NCBI GenBank assembly: GCA_900893395.1
Contig: CAAHFI011495579.1
Location: 1-25,916 of the forward strand
Direction: 5' to 3'
From: Euglena gracilis
Taxonomy: Eukaryota > Euglenozoa > Euglenophyceae > Euglenales > Euglenaceae
DNA length: 25,916 bases
Shown: one piece after another, positions 18,202 to 25,916 of the stretch
Numbering within the stretch: the stretch's first letter is position 1
Layout of the letters: every line of letters starts with the position of its first letter
Translations under genes and position numbers: made by a program
The notes under the pieces: generated by a model
Told to the model about the DNA's origin: nothing
The model's database searches: none
The model's input: only the letters and a program-made list of their open reading frames with translations

Positions 18202-18623
18202 CAGGGGTTTTTCTTAAAGACCCCCGGGGGGGGGGGTCCAGCCTCTGGCTGGCAAAAAGCTGCAGCTGGACCCCCACCCGGGGGGGATAGGGGGGGGTCC
18301 GGGGCTGGAGGGGCTGGGCTGGGCTGGGTCGGAAAAAAACAAAATTTTCTTAAAAAATTACCGTTTTCGACATTTTTGCGGATGGAGCTAAGTCAAGGCT
18401 GGGGGGCTGTGATGATGAGGGGAAAAAATGCAGGGATAGGTGAGCTGGGTAGCCCAATTGGCTGGCCGGCCTTCGGCCGGCCTCCGGCCGGGGCTGGACC
18501 CAACTTTATTTCACTTGACCCCCCAGGGGGGGGTCCCAGCCCGAATTTGGGCTGCTGGCTGGATTTGAGCTGCTGGCTGGCTGGACCCCCCCCCTGGGTA
18601 CCCTCCGGCTTAAGAAACCCCTG
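18202..18623 (+). mobile_element. 422-bp hAT-like MITE
   Basis: The left end CAGGGGTTTTTCTTAA and the inverse of the right end CAGGGGTTTCTTAA form terminal inverted repeats of the CAGGG type known for hAT elements. An 8-bp duplication with one mismatch flanks it. The interior is non-coding, with CCCCCGGGGG-type palindromes and a GGCCGG-TTC-type hairpin near 18463-18492. It is inserted in an E2 exon and is therefore younger than E2. Confidence 0.75.
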
Positions 18624-18836
18624 GCCAGAGGTGGGGACCGGTGTCCCCACACACGTTCAAGTGCCTGGAGGCCATCCACCATCCGGACGACTACGCGGAG
18701 CTGGCCAGGTGATGTTGGACGAGAAGGCCAAGCCCACCACCCAGCGGTTGTCCAGGCTTCACAGTTTTGGTTGGACAGTTTTGAAAAAGGGTATTGCACA
18801 TTCTCCAATTAAAAGAAAATTTTCATTTCTGCTGCA

Positions 18837-18855
18837 GGAAGCGTGTTTCCGCTTC
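18837..18855. repeat. E2 palindrome 15
   Basis: GGAAGCG, TGTTT, CCGCTTC: near-perfect arms. The next coding-like block starts about 60 nt downstream. Confidence 0.65.
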
Positions 18856-18915
18856 ATATACAAATTTCAGGATTTTTTGGTACTTTCTTTTGTCTTCAAT
18901 ATAAACTGAAATGAG

Positions 18916-20078
18916 GTCCGCTGCCAGGCAGGAGACGGCCAAGCTGGTGCGCCGGAGGACCTGGACGTGGCTGCTGCAGCACCCGGAGCTGGATGCCGAC
19001 GTTCTTCACCCGTCCAGAAATGTGTTCCATTTAGTTATATGCAGATGCAATGTCTGAGAAACTGCTGGCTTTCCCCATTCCTTGATAACCGTGATTTGTA
19101 GGAACGATTCGTTTCGTCTATGTCATGAAGCGTTTTTTGGCTTCACCTTGTGAATTCGTGCTCTGTTGCAGTGGACCTGGCGCAGGTGGCCGCGCTCGAG
19201 ACCGCCCTGCAGCCGGAGCACGTGAAAATGCCGATGACCGGGGTGAAATGGAGGTGGCGCCTGAATCCCCACTGTGCGGGGAATAACTTCGGGTTAACAA
19301 AAACAAACAAACATTCGGGTTAACAAACAATACTGTTGTCTTGCCATTGTCTGGAATGACTGCACCCCCCCAATGCATGCTTGATGATGAATGCACCACC
19401 CTCTCTGAGCACTTTGCGATGTCAGTTGTCCCCCGGCATTGGCCGCCCATTGAGGTGGTGCGCCGTGCGCCGCTGTGGGCCGACCCACTGTACGAGGGCC
19501 TCAGGCAGCGGCTGCTGGGCTCGGTGATGGAGCCCGCGGTCAAGTTCGGGGCATCTTCGGCACCCTGGACCTGCACGAGATGACCCTGGCTGGCCGTGGT
19601 CCGTCAACACCCGGGAAGCCCAAGAGGCCGGAGGAGGAGGTGTCCAGCACACAGGAGATCTCCACACCAGGCCGTTCCTCGGCCAAGCGGGCGGCCCAGT
19701 CTGAGGTGCAGAAGACCGGCCTCATCATGTGGTGCCCATGCAGTCCACAGACAACACCTGGCCAAACAACCTCCGCCTGCTGGAGCTGGGGGCAGTGGTG
19801 GTGGAGGTGGAGCCCAGCAGTTCGCCTTAGATGGCAGCCTGCACGCGGAGGTGGCAGGACCATGATGATGAGGGGTACGCCCATGATCGTCGTGGGTGCG
19901 GACATCGACCTGCAGGACCTCTAGGCGCGGCTGTCAAACATGATGGGAGTGAGCGCACGGTCTTCCGCGAAGACATCCTCCTGTGCATCCCGCAGCCATC
20001 CCCCGACCTGGACTGGCTGTGGCTAGACGAACTTTGGCGGTGTTCATGACGGAGAACAAGCGTATGAAGGTATAACAT
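18916..20078 (+). pseudogene. E2 gene B, middle exons
   Basis: Coding-like blocks lie at about 18916-19010 (AARQETAKLVRRRTWTWLLQ), 19172-19262 (VDLAQVAALETALQPEHVKM) and 19377-20060. The last includes SVVPRHWPPIEVVRRAPLWA, DPLYEGLRQRLLGSVMEPAV, RPEEEVSSTQEISTPGRSSA and FREDILLCIPQPSPDLDWLW. Third positions are strongly G/C-biased, but the last block changes frame several times. The Ser/Thr/Glu-rich middle looks like a linker. No family is recognised. Gene assignment to the ParB-like gene rests on strand and order. Confidence 0.4.
19126..19145. repeat. E2 palindrome 16, imperfect
   Basis: TGAAGC, GTTTTTTG, GCTTCA: the core GG/CC pairs are lost. It ends 26 nt before the acceptor of the exon at 19172. 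Confidence 0.55.
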
Positions 20079-20095
20079 GAGCTTTAATTGTTGTG

Positions 20096-20113
20096 GAAGC
20101 GGAAAAGCGCTTC
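20096..20113. repeat. E2 palindrome 17
   Basis: GAAGCGG, AAAA, GCGCTTC: one mismatch. It ends 104 nt before the acceptor at 20217. Confidence 0.7.
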
Positions 20114-20217
20114 GCATGCATTATGAGAGTCAGTTATACAAATGTTTTGCATTGCATGCATATGCCAAATGCAATTGAGATTAACACTCAGTATTCAGTT
20201 TTGCCCTCTTCTTGTAG

Positions 20218-20700
20218 GACCCCATCCAGATCACCCTGCATGGGATGCACCAGGGCCCGGGTTGCACTTTTTATGTGACTTTATGGGTGTGGTTACATGC
20301 ACTGTTTTATTCCACTGTTTTTGAATATGTCCCATTTGGTAGGCTAAATACACAGATGTGTGATGCCTGAAAATGCTCGTTTGGTTTGTGGAGTGTTATT
20401 TGGTGTCCCCAAATGTTTCTCGTGCAGCCGACGTTGCTCACCTCGTTCCCGTGGAGGTCGTCTGGTGGTTCCTGTGGTGGCTGGAGGTGGCCACCGCCGA
20501 CTGGGTGATGGTGATGAGCTCCCGGCGTGTTGACCGCCCAGCTGGCAGTATGGGCGGGGAGCGTCATCAACCTGCTGTGGGGCGTGCCGACCCTCCAGTC
20601 GGGAGATGCGGGGCGCAACAGTGCTGCCTGGACGACGTCGGCCGGGAGGTCAGGGTGGCCGACGGCTACCCCCTGTGGTCTGGGCTCAGGGCGTTACTTT
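20218..20700 (+). pseudogene. E2 gene B, later exons
   Basis: A short block after TTCTTGTAG (20218-20261) and a longer one after CTCGTGCAG (from about 20431) read as coding. The second includes the Trp-rich HLVPVEVVWWFLWWLEVATA followed by DWVMVMSSRRV. No palindrome lies in the intron between them. Later parts shift frame. Product unknown. Confidence 0.35.
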
Positions 20701-20817
20701 CACGTGTTGACCCAACGTGGAGTTTCTTCAGTGGTTTCTCTACATACTTATTCCGTTTCATGGTGACAATCAAATTCAAGTCGGTGCTTTCCTTCTTTTT
20801 TTTGCATAATCAAAAGT

Positions 20818-20835
20818 GAAGCGTAAAACCGCTTC
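20818..20835. repeat. E2 palindrome 18
   Basis: GAAGCGT, AAAA, CCGCTTC: 94 nt before the acceptor at 20929. Confidence 0.75.
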
Positions 20836-20929
20836 GAATGACGGTTCTCATTTTTCTGCGTTATGTGCTAGTTAATGCGCTCTAAATCCATTTGGTCTAT
20901 GCATTGCCCTGTGGCCAAAACGTCCACAG

Positions 20930-21235
20930 CAGGATCGTTCGCCACGTGGCCCTGAACGTCTCCGGGTTCATCCCGGAGGGACGGAGACCACCCCCACAGT
21001 GCCGACGCAGGAGAGCCCCCGCCAAGCAGGGCGGCCGGGATCCGAAGGAGTCCAAGTCCAAGGAGACCAAAGAGTCCCAGGACAAGCCCAAGTAGAAGGA
21101 GTCCAAGGACAAGCCCGACAAGAAGACCAAGGACACGCCCAAGAAAAGCGCCCGGGGGAAGCAGTCCGCCTCCTCGCAGCCTGCCCGGCACTCCTACGAG
21201 TCGTCCCCGGAACCGTCGGAGCGCCCGGCACACAA
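20930..21235 (+). pseudogene. E2 gene B, Lys/Ser/Pro-rich exon
   Basis: The exon follows GTCCACAG and ends before GTGCAA. It begins RIVRHVALNVSGFIPEGRRP and then becomes a lysine-rich tail with repeated KESKxK and DKPK motifs, followed by SASSQPARHSYESSPEPSER. It has one interruption. The basic, disordered tail would suit DNA binding or nuclear localisation. Confidence 0.45.
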
Positions 21236-21321
21236 AGAGAGGTGCAATGGTGCATTTGCCATGATGTCTGTTTCATTATGTCATGGTTCAAATTACCTGT
21301 AATTTAATCTTTATTTCTGAT

Positions 21322-21339
21322 GAAGTGTTTTTCTGCTTC
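21322..21339. repeat. E2 palindrome 19
   Basis: GAAGTG, TTTTTC, TGCTTC: one mismatch-tolerant copy 88 nt before the acceptor at 21427. Confidence 0.6.
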
Positions 21340-21427
21340 GTTAATCCACAATCTGAGCAATTCTTCCACTGTTTGATGTGCCTTCGCATTCTGCTGTTAA
21401 TTGTTTTTTATCACCTTTCAAAACAGA

Positions 21428-22109
21428 GGCATCTCAACGAAACTATGGTTTTTCTATCTGCTATGTCTCCGGTCTGCGCCGCTCCCTGATGCCGAGGAAG
21501 CGGTCCGCCCTGGAGAACATCCAGGAGATGGTGGTGGACGACGAGTGAGTGGGCGGCTGCGGCGGCTGCCGTGGCAGCGGGCGGCTGGTGCCGCCGGCGA
21601 GGGAGGCAAGCGAGACCCAGACCCAGACCAGACCCAGACCCAGACCCAGGCCCAGAACCAGTCCTCAACCATCCACACAGCTTCGCACACCGCACACGCC
21701 CATTTCGCCGTGCCTTTCATTTGTGTTTGTCTTTGGCATGGCTGCGGAACTTGGGGCTTTGGGGGTTGTCCGATCTGTCACCTTAGTGTGAGAAATAGGG
21801 TGACAAATCCACAATGTGCTCGGTTTATCTCGGTTTAATTTATGACTCTGCTTTGGGATACAATAAGCTTGTCAATAATGTTTGATGAGGTATTTACGTT
21901 TGTTGGGTCTTTCATGTTTTGGATATGCTGTTAGATTCTACATTCAAATGGTTCAGTGTTGTTTGCATTCAAATATACTCAGTTTGGGACCCTGATTTCT
22001 TCACTCCAGCTTGAGGAAACGGAGAACCGCTTCATCGTTTTCCTGTTTGTTTTTACAGGTTTTCCCTCCTACCCGCTCCTGATGGCTGTGTACCTGAAGC
22101 CCGGACTTT
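21428..22109 (+). CDS. E2 gene B, last recognised exons
   Basis: The exon at 21428-21544 follows CAAAACAG. It includes LMPRKRSALENIQEMVVDD, a basic patch followed by an acidic end, and stops at a very good donor (GTGAGT). After a 514-nt intron containing palindrome 20, the next exon starts at 22059 after TTTTTACAG. The split GA/G codon is phase-compatible, and the frame stays open (SLLPAPDGCVPEART) to a GT at 22110. The frame joining the 21235 and 21428 exons is not the one with the best coding look, so a break probably lies upstream. Confidence 0.4.
21615..21660 (+). repeat. hexanucleotide array (CAGACC)n
   Basis: About eight units of CCCAGA and CCAGAC lie in the E2 intron 21545-22058. Imperfect towards the right end. 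Confidence 0.75.
22016..22033. repeat. E2 palindrome 20
   Basis: GAAACGG, AGAA, CCGCTTC: one mismatch. It ends 25 nt before the acceptor at 22058. Confidence 0.7.
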
Positions 22110-22478
22110 GATAATACAGGTCTGTATTGTTCCGTATCTGAAATTTGTATACCATTTGTGGTGACTGTAATGTCTTATGGGGAGTATGCCAGTTAAACTG
22201 ATGACCAATGTTTACTGCTTAATTCGTCTGATTCAATACACCCTTCCGAAATGATTAACAATGGTATATGGGAAGGATTGCTGACAGGTGTGCATCTGCT
22301 CTTTACTCCTGCTTTTGAAATTTTTGGAGTGTTTTCGTTCATTTGCACTGAATTTGAAAATAACAGTTGCGTTTCGGGTCTGTTTTGGAATTTATAGGAC
22401 TCCGTTACTACAAGCCAACGTCCATCAGAAATGGTCAAAATTGGGACCTCTTCCAAAACCTCAAAAAATGGGCCTTTT

Positions 22479-22500
22479 TGGAAGCGGTTTTCGGCTTCCA
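22479..22500. repeat. E2 palindrome 21, subterminal
   Basis: TGGAAGC and GCTTCCA arms enclose GGTTTTCG. It lies 49 bp inside the right end of E2. Confidence 0.7.
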
Positions 22501-22531
22501 TTTCCGTTTCGGACGGGTCAGAAAATTTGGG

Positions 22532-22549
22532 CAATTTGCGCCGCCTAAG
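22532..22549 (-). repeat. E2 right terminal inverted repeat
   Basis: CAATTTGCGCCGCCTAAG, preceded by GGG. It differs from the E1 right end by one base over 21. Confidence 0.8.
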
Positions 22550-22554
22550 TCAGA
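22550..22554. repeat. right target site duplication of E2 (TCAGA)
   Basis: Exact copy of 11621-11625. Confidence 0.75.
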
Positions 22555-22601
22555 GGGTCGTCCAACCTCCTTCTCCCCCCAGCGGATAAAGAAAGGCCCA
22601 C

Positions 22602-22686
22602 CCTGCCCTGAACCACCAGGGAGGACTCGTTGGACCCCTTCAGCGGGGACTTCGAGGCGGAGATGGAGAAGTTGAAATACGTGCTG
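22602..22686 (-). CDS. host gene, internal exon right of E2
   Basis: An 85-nt minus-strand block lies between an AG acceptor after a C/T-rich tract (22688-22687) and a GTGGGC donor. About 30 of 33 third positions are G or C. It encodes STYFNFSISASKSPLKGSNE and SSLVVQGR. It begins with one base, and the upstream exon 22843-22963 leaves two, so the pair is phase-compatible. The plus strand also has a biased frame, but without such splice support. The Ser/Asn-rich, strand-like composition suggests an extracellular or lumenal region. Product unknown. Confidence 0.5.
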
Positions 22687-22842
22687 CTGCCAGGGGGACG
22701 GCTACCCATAGATGGGTCCCAAAAGAGAAAATAGAGCTACTTTATTTGTAAATGACCGAATACAAAACGAACGCAACCGTGTTCTTTGTGTACCTGGGTG
22801 ACACATTGACAGTTCAATAATGAGGGGTCGATTGAGCTCCAC

Positions 22843-22963
22843 CTGGTTGCCGCCGAGATGATCGTCTTGTTGTACAGCATCACAAACTGGAAATAGTCTG
22901 GTGTGGCGATGAACGTGTTGTCATAGTTGAGCTCTGGGTCCGAGCTTTGACGGCAGGTCCCAT
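22843..22963 (-). CDS. host gene, internal exon
   Basis: A 121-nt minus-strand block ends at ACCAG followed by GTGGAG. About three quarters of third positions are G or C. It encodes DPELNYDNTFIATPDYFQFV followed by MLYNKTIISA. The proposed start (after AACCAAG, 22963) is one of several AG choices. It joins in phase to 22602-22686. Product unknown; the sequence reads like an extracellular domain. Confidence 0.5.
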
Positions 22964-23469
22964 CTTGGTTGGTAGGTCATTTACAGCTCCATTTGTGGGT
23001 CAACATTCCACTGCAAATGCGAAGATGGATCCAAGGAGTTAAATTCTCATTCTTGCTGCCCCAACTGCTCTTCCCTGCCCCTGACATTACCGGATTTTTT
23101 GTCACCGGGGTTGAAAATATCAACTTTCTGAACCCACTGACCTGCACTTAAAAGAACCTGTCTCCAACCTCTGTCATTGCAGACCTCACACAAAACACTG
23201 CGGTGGTGAAAGCTTCTTTGAAAATTTCTGAAAAGCATATTTTAGGCGAAATCTGAATTCTTATCAATTCACACGTTGCGCGAAGCAAATAATTTTTTTT
23301 TCGTGTTTGAACCCAAAAACGATGGTTTTGGGGCGGGTCAGGGTTGTTCAAGAAACAGCCCCGGAAAGGTTTCCAGCATTTCTCGGAGCACGCCACATTT
23401 CGCTGCACCGATGCCCTGACGCATTCTGTGCCATGCCCCCGAACGCCAATGGCTTTGTTGGCAGCCCCG

Positions 23470-23560
23470 GGTCGGCCCTGAGGGAGGGTGGACGATGACG
23501 TAGGCTCCAGTGGGCTCCCCTGCATTCGTGTTGGAGGTGTCGGCGGCCAGGGCACCGCGC
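23470..23560 (-). CDS. host gene, probable exon (limits uncertain)
   Basis: The minus strand reads GALAADTSNTNAGEPTGAYV and IVHPPSGPTRG with mostly G/C third positions. No AG acceptor lies close upstream; a long pyrimidine tract does. The exon limits are therefore guesses. A degenerate AATGGC-rich repeat lies upstream at about 23608-23705. Confidence 0.35.
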
Positions 23561-23943
23561 AGGGGTTCCGGGGGGATGGGGGTGGCGATGGGGACACAAA
23601 AAAAAGACCAAAAATGGCTTACAATGGCCCAAAAGGCCCCAACAATGGCGGCAAAACGAATGGTGAAAAAACCCGACATGGCACAAAATGGTGTCAAATT
23701 AAATGGCTGTTTTTAATGATTAATTAAAAAAATAATGGCCTACAATACTCTGCACATGCTTTTTGGCCCACATGTCGGAATGAACGAAACTGTCACCGGA
23801 AGCTTGGACAGACCGGAGATCAACACGGTGACGCTGGGAGACTTCCGAGGAAAGTGCCGCAACAAAACCGGCACCCTGGAGTCACCAGCCATGCGCTGCT
23901 GGTGGCGACCCGGGGGAGACACGGGGTGGCCCGCCAACCCCTG

Positions 23944-24082
23944 CGTCCGTCCATTCCTCCCGTCCCGCCCCGGGGAGCAATGTGGGGCTGGCGGTGCGTG
24001 CGACGCTCTGGACGATGGCCGCCCGCAGGCGGATGGAATTGGAGCTCTTGCTGGACTGCAGGATGGCGTTGGCCCGGGGCGG
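23944..24082 (-). CDS. host gene, probable exon (limits uncertain)
   Basis: The minus strand reads RANAILQSSKSSNSIRLRAA and IVQSVARTASPTLLP with almost exclusively G/C third positions, against weaker bias in other frames. A donor is likely near 23944 (GCAGG followed by GTTGGC). The acceptor is unclear. Product unknown. Confidence 0.4.
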
Positions 24083-24428
24083 GCCCTCCCGCAGACCCCC
24101 CCCCCGAGACACGCCCGTGTGGCGGCCTCAGACGAGGATTGGGTGTCGTTCGAGGGGGATGCCAAAGAGCTGCAACCGTGGATGCTACTTGCTATCGTTT
24201 ATTCTGCACACCGTTACGAGTCCAGAAACGTTGGCGGTTCTTCCATTTGCTGCAAGCAAATCACTTTCATTTGCCGATGAAAGGGGAAAGTGGGGTGCCC
24301 CCCCCAGTCAGGGCTGTACGGGGGGGGGTAACGGGGAGGTGGGGGGTCAGTCATAACAATTTGCAAGGAAAACTTTGACCACCGCCCATCGGGTTTTTGG
24401 GATTCCCGTGAAGCCCTGTTGGGAGGAC

Positions 24429-24524
24429 TGCCCCGGCCAGAGCCCTTGCCGTTGTACTGCAGGCACGACAGCGTGGAGCCCTGGATGGTGACCGTGGTGG
24501 CGGTGGAGGTGGCAGGCGACCGCC
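24429..24524 (-). CDS. host gene, internal exon
   Basis: A 96-nt minus-strand block begins after CACCCCCCAG (acceptor 24526-24525) and encodes SPATSTATTVTIQGSTLSCL and QYNGKGSGRG. Essentially all third positions are G or C. The donor (GTCCTC) is weak. The Thr/Ser-rich start resembles a linker. Confidence 0.5.
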
Positions 24525-24839
24525 CTGGGGGGTGACCCGGACGACCCAGCAACGGCGATCGCATAGAACCACAACCTTTGAAAACAATTGGTGCAACAGG
24601 CATTCAATAACAAACGTATTTGGTTTATTCCCAAAGAATTGGGTGTGTGCAATTTTTATTTTTTATTTTTAATCTTAATCCTAAACCTCAAATTCAAATT
24701 TAACTTTTAAATATTATTTGATTATTTAGTTTCAACTGACAGAGCCCATTAATTAACTCCCTGGAGTGAAATAAACACCGTGGATCTGTATTTGGGCACA
24801 AATGAGGCATATATTTATTTGCGTGTGACCCAAGGCAAC

Positions 24840-24984
24840 CATAGCTGGGCGGTGGCCAGGGAATAGCAATAGCCGATGGTCGTGGTCATGGAATCCACGA
24901 GGTGGCAATACATGTCCTGCACCGCTGCGTTGGTGTCAACGGCGCCATACACCCGCTTGGAGTCCCGTAATGATGGGACACTCA
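24840..24984 (-). CDS. host gene, exon (or terminal exon to 24815)
   Basis: On the minus strand the frame reads SVPSLRDSKRVYGAVDTNAA, VQDMYCHLVDSMTTTIGYCY and SLATAQLW. It then meets either a GT donor at 24839 or, read through, a stop at 24817-24815. The upstream end follows CTCAAAG. It is probably part of the same minus-strand gene or the last exon of the next one. Product unknown. Confidence 0.45.
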
Positions 24985-25250
24985 CTTTGAGGTAAGCAGT
25001 CAATCACTCAACCTCTGCCTCTCCCACTGGCTCAGTGAGCAAGCCGTGGAGGACTTTGAGCCTGGGGGGGGGAGGAAATTTCGGGGGCCATAAGGACTTC
25101 AACGTCATTGCAGAAAACGGGGGGCGTTTGGCCCAATCGGTTCGTGACGCATCCTTGCGTCGGCCCCGCCTGCCGATGGCAACGTCCCAAGGAAGGGAGG
25201 GCTGGCATGGCCAGATGGTGGCTGCAGACCATGACTGAGCAGACAATGAC
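24985..25250. other. spacer without recognised gene
   Basis: Both strands have short open frames here but none with consistent third-position bias or clear splice sites. G runs lie at 25062-25085. Confidence 0.35.
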
Positions 25251-25258
25251 AACATGGA

Positions 25259-25410
25259 CAGTCATGCTCAGTCACACTCAGTCACGCTCAGATCAGTCAC
25301 TCAGCCACGCTCAGTCACGCTCAGTCACGCTCAGTCACACTCAATCACGGTCAGTCACGCTCAGTTACACACAATCACGCTCAGTCACGCTCAGTCACGC
25401 ACAGTCAGGT
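25259..25410 (+). repeat. 10-bp minisatellite CTCAGTCACG
   Basis: About fifteen 10-bp units, mostly GCTCAGTCAC with single-base variants and one frame slip near 25290. Confidence 0.85.
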
Positions 25411-25916
25411 ACCATGCCCCCGCAGAAATCGGGCATGCCGGACTGCATGGCCGGGCATACCGTCACCGCCGGGAAGTCAAAGCACCGCTACGGCGGTCTT
25501 GACGACCGGGGCCTGGAACGTGCTGGCAGTAGGCCCGCCACTGGGCCGGAACGGCCGACCCTCAATCCCTGGCCTGCCAGGGGGATGAGCGTCACAGGGT
25601 CACAGGTACACAGGGGTCACACAAAGGTTACACAGGGGTCACAGGGGCCATATGGCACTCATTCTGTTTGCCCAAACCATGTGCACATTTGGCGAATTGC
25701 TTGAGTGAGCCAAGGGAAAAGGCAGCCAGTAGAGAGCATTGGAATGAGACCTGGAAACTCGTTTTCGGGCAGAACGGTCAGAAAACTCCCTGAGAAATTT
25801 GATCGATTTGATGCTAATCGAAAAATGCAAAAATGCCCAGAAAACCAACAACTCAAATATCACTTGCCTTGGACAAGTTGATTTGGGAGGGCTGGGACCC
25901 TTGTGCCAGTGATGGC
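25411..25916. other. end of window, no confident gene
   Basis: A GC-rich stretch (25411-25590) is open on both strands, with no decisive bias. At 25590-25650 there is a degenerate CACAGGGGTCA repeat of about 11 bp. The last 250 bases show nothing recognisable. Confidence 0.35.

Larger units (their letters stand above)
18107..18708 (+). pseudogene. E2 gene B exon split by a MITE
   Basis: After the acceptor at 18105-18106 the frame reads GTWVKAMIPVTEWVLQSGTE and VVKRMEA, then meets the MITE at 18202-18623. Coding-like sequence resumes (FKCLEAIHHPDDYAELA) up to a GT at 18709. The MITE lies inside the exon, which shows that the gene was already dispensable. Confidence 0.45.
11626..22549 (+). mobile_element. 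E2: 10.9-kb TIR element with genes and about 20 palindromes
   Basis: The left end is CTTAGCGGCGTAAATTG. The inverse of the right end is CTTAGGCGGCGCAAATTG, one indel and one substitution away, and the right end is nearly identical to the E1 ends. The flanks carry a perfect TCAGA duplication. The left 2.5 kb is non-coding and palindrome-rich. From about 14.15 kb rightward lie plus-strand exons of at least two genes with G/C-biased third positions, including one ParB-like domain. Palindromes of the type GAAGCGG-N4-CCGCTTC recur through its length and are absent from the flanks. The coding regions show about a dozen breaks and a nested MITE, so this copy is inactive. I do not recognise a known transposase family. 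Confidence 0.8.

Noticed and set aside
11998-22500. Palindromes as a CRISPR array
   Set aside because: Spacing varies from 30 bp to about 1 kb, arms vary, and the context is eukaryotic introns.
2871-22549. E1 and E2 as LTR or virus-like elements
   Set aside because: The ends are short inverted repeats, with no long direct repeats. No polymerase, integrase or capsid motif is visible in any frame, and the TSD is 5 bp rather than the 6 bp usual for Polintons.
22740-22760. AATAAA on the minus strand as a polyadenylation signal
   Set aside because: It lies in what is probably an intron between two phase-compatible exons (22843-22963 and 22602-22686).
23735-23900. Plus-strand frame GMNETVTGSLDRPEINTVTL as an exon
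   Set aside because: Third-position bias is equal on both strands here, so neither the plus reading nor the minus reading (KSPSVTVLISGLSKLPVTVS) can be preferred. Left unannotated.

Overview
The window is eukaryotic nuclear DNA from a gene-sparse, repeat-rich genome. Coding stretches are short exons with GT donors, AG acceptors and strongly G/C-biased third codon positions. They sit among long non-coding tracts with G/C homopolymers and minisatellites of about 10 and 22 bp. There are no bacterial operons, Shine-Dalgarno sites or rRNA/tRNA genes. A unicellular alga or other protist fits best (10-bp minisatellites in introns recall haptophytes), but I cannot assign a lineage from sequence alone.

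The layout is dominated by two insertions that I judge to be one family of TIR element. E1 (2871-8192, 5.3 kb) is flanked by CCTAT on both sides. E2 (11626-22549, 10.9 kb) is flanked by TCAGA on both sides. All four ends start with CTTAG followed by a GCGGCG-type motif, and each element sits in a perfect 5-bp target duplication. Their interiors, and not the flanks, are studded with short palindromes. In E1 these have arms like TTAGGCGG/CCGCCTAA, which copy the start of the TIR. In E2 they have arms like GAAGCGG/CCGCTTC. Almost all have an A/T loop of about 4 nt.

E1 has little clear coding sequence and looks like a non-autonomous or heavily decayed copy. E2 carries plus-strand exons (about 14.15-22.1 kb) of at least two unknown proteins. 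One has the hallmarks of a ParB/sulfiredoxin-like domain, including an ILSGQHRFLAA motif. E2 is decayed, with a dozen or so reading-frame breaks, and a 422-bp hAT-like MITE has landed in one of its exons. In most E2 introns a single palindrome lies 25-105 nt before the 3' splice site. A ParB-like protein encoded by an element full of palindromes invites comparison with parS/ParB. That comparison is inference.

The host sequence around the elements carries minus-strand exons: 24840-24984, 24429-24524, about 23944-24082, about 23470-23560, 22843-22963 and 22602-22686 right of E2, and 11222-11301, 10709-10807 and 9327-9476 left of it. The three left exons are in compatible splice phases, and so are the 22843-22963/22602-22686 pair. 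E2 has therefore probably inserted in an intron of a large host gene of unknown function, although one connecting exon is not found. A separate repeat family, in which variable 10-bp arrays are bracketed by a CCCCCACCTA / TAGGTGCC motif, occurs both outside and inside E1. An extremely AT-rich block fills about 1.0-1.72 kb.
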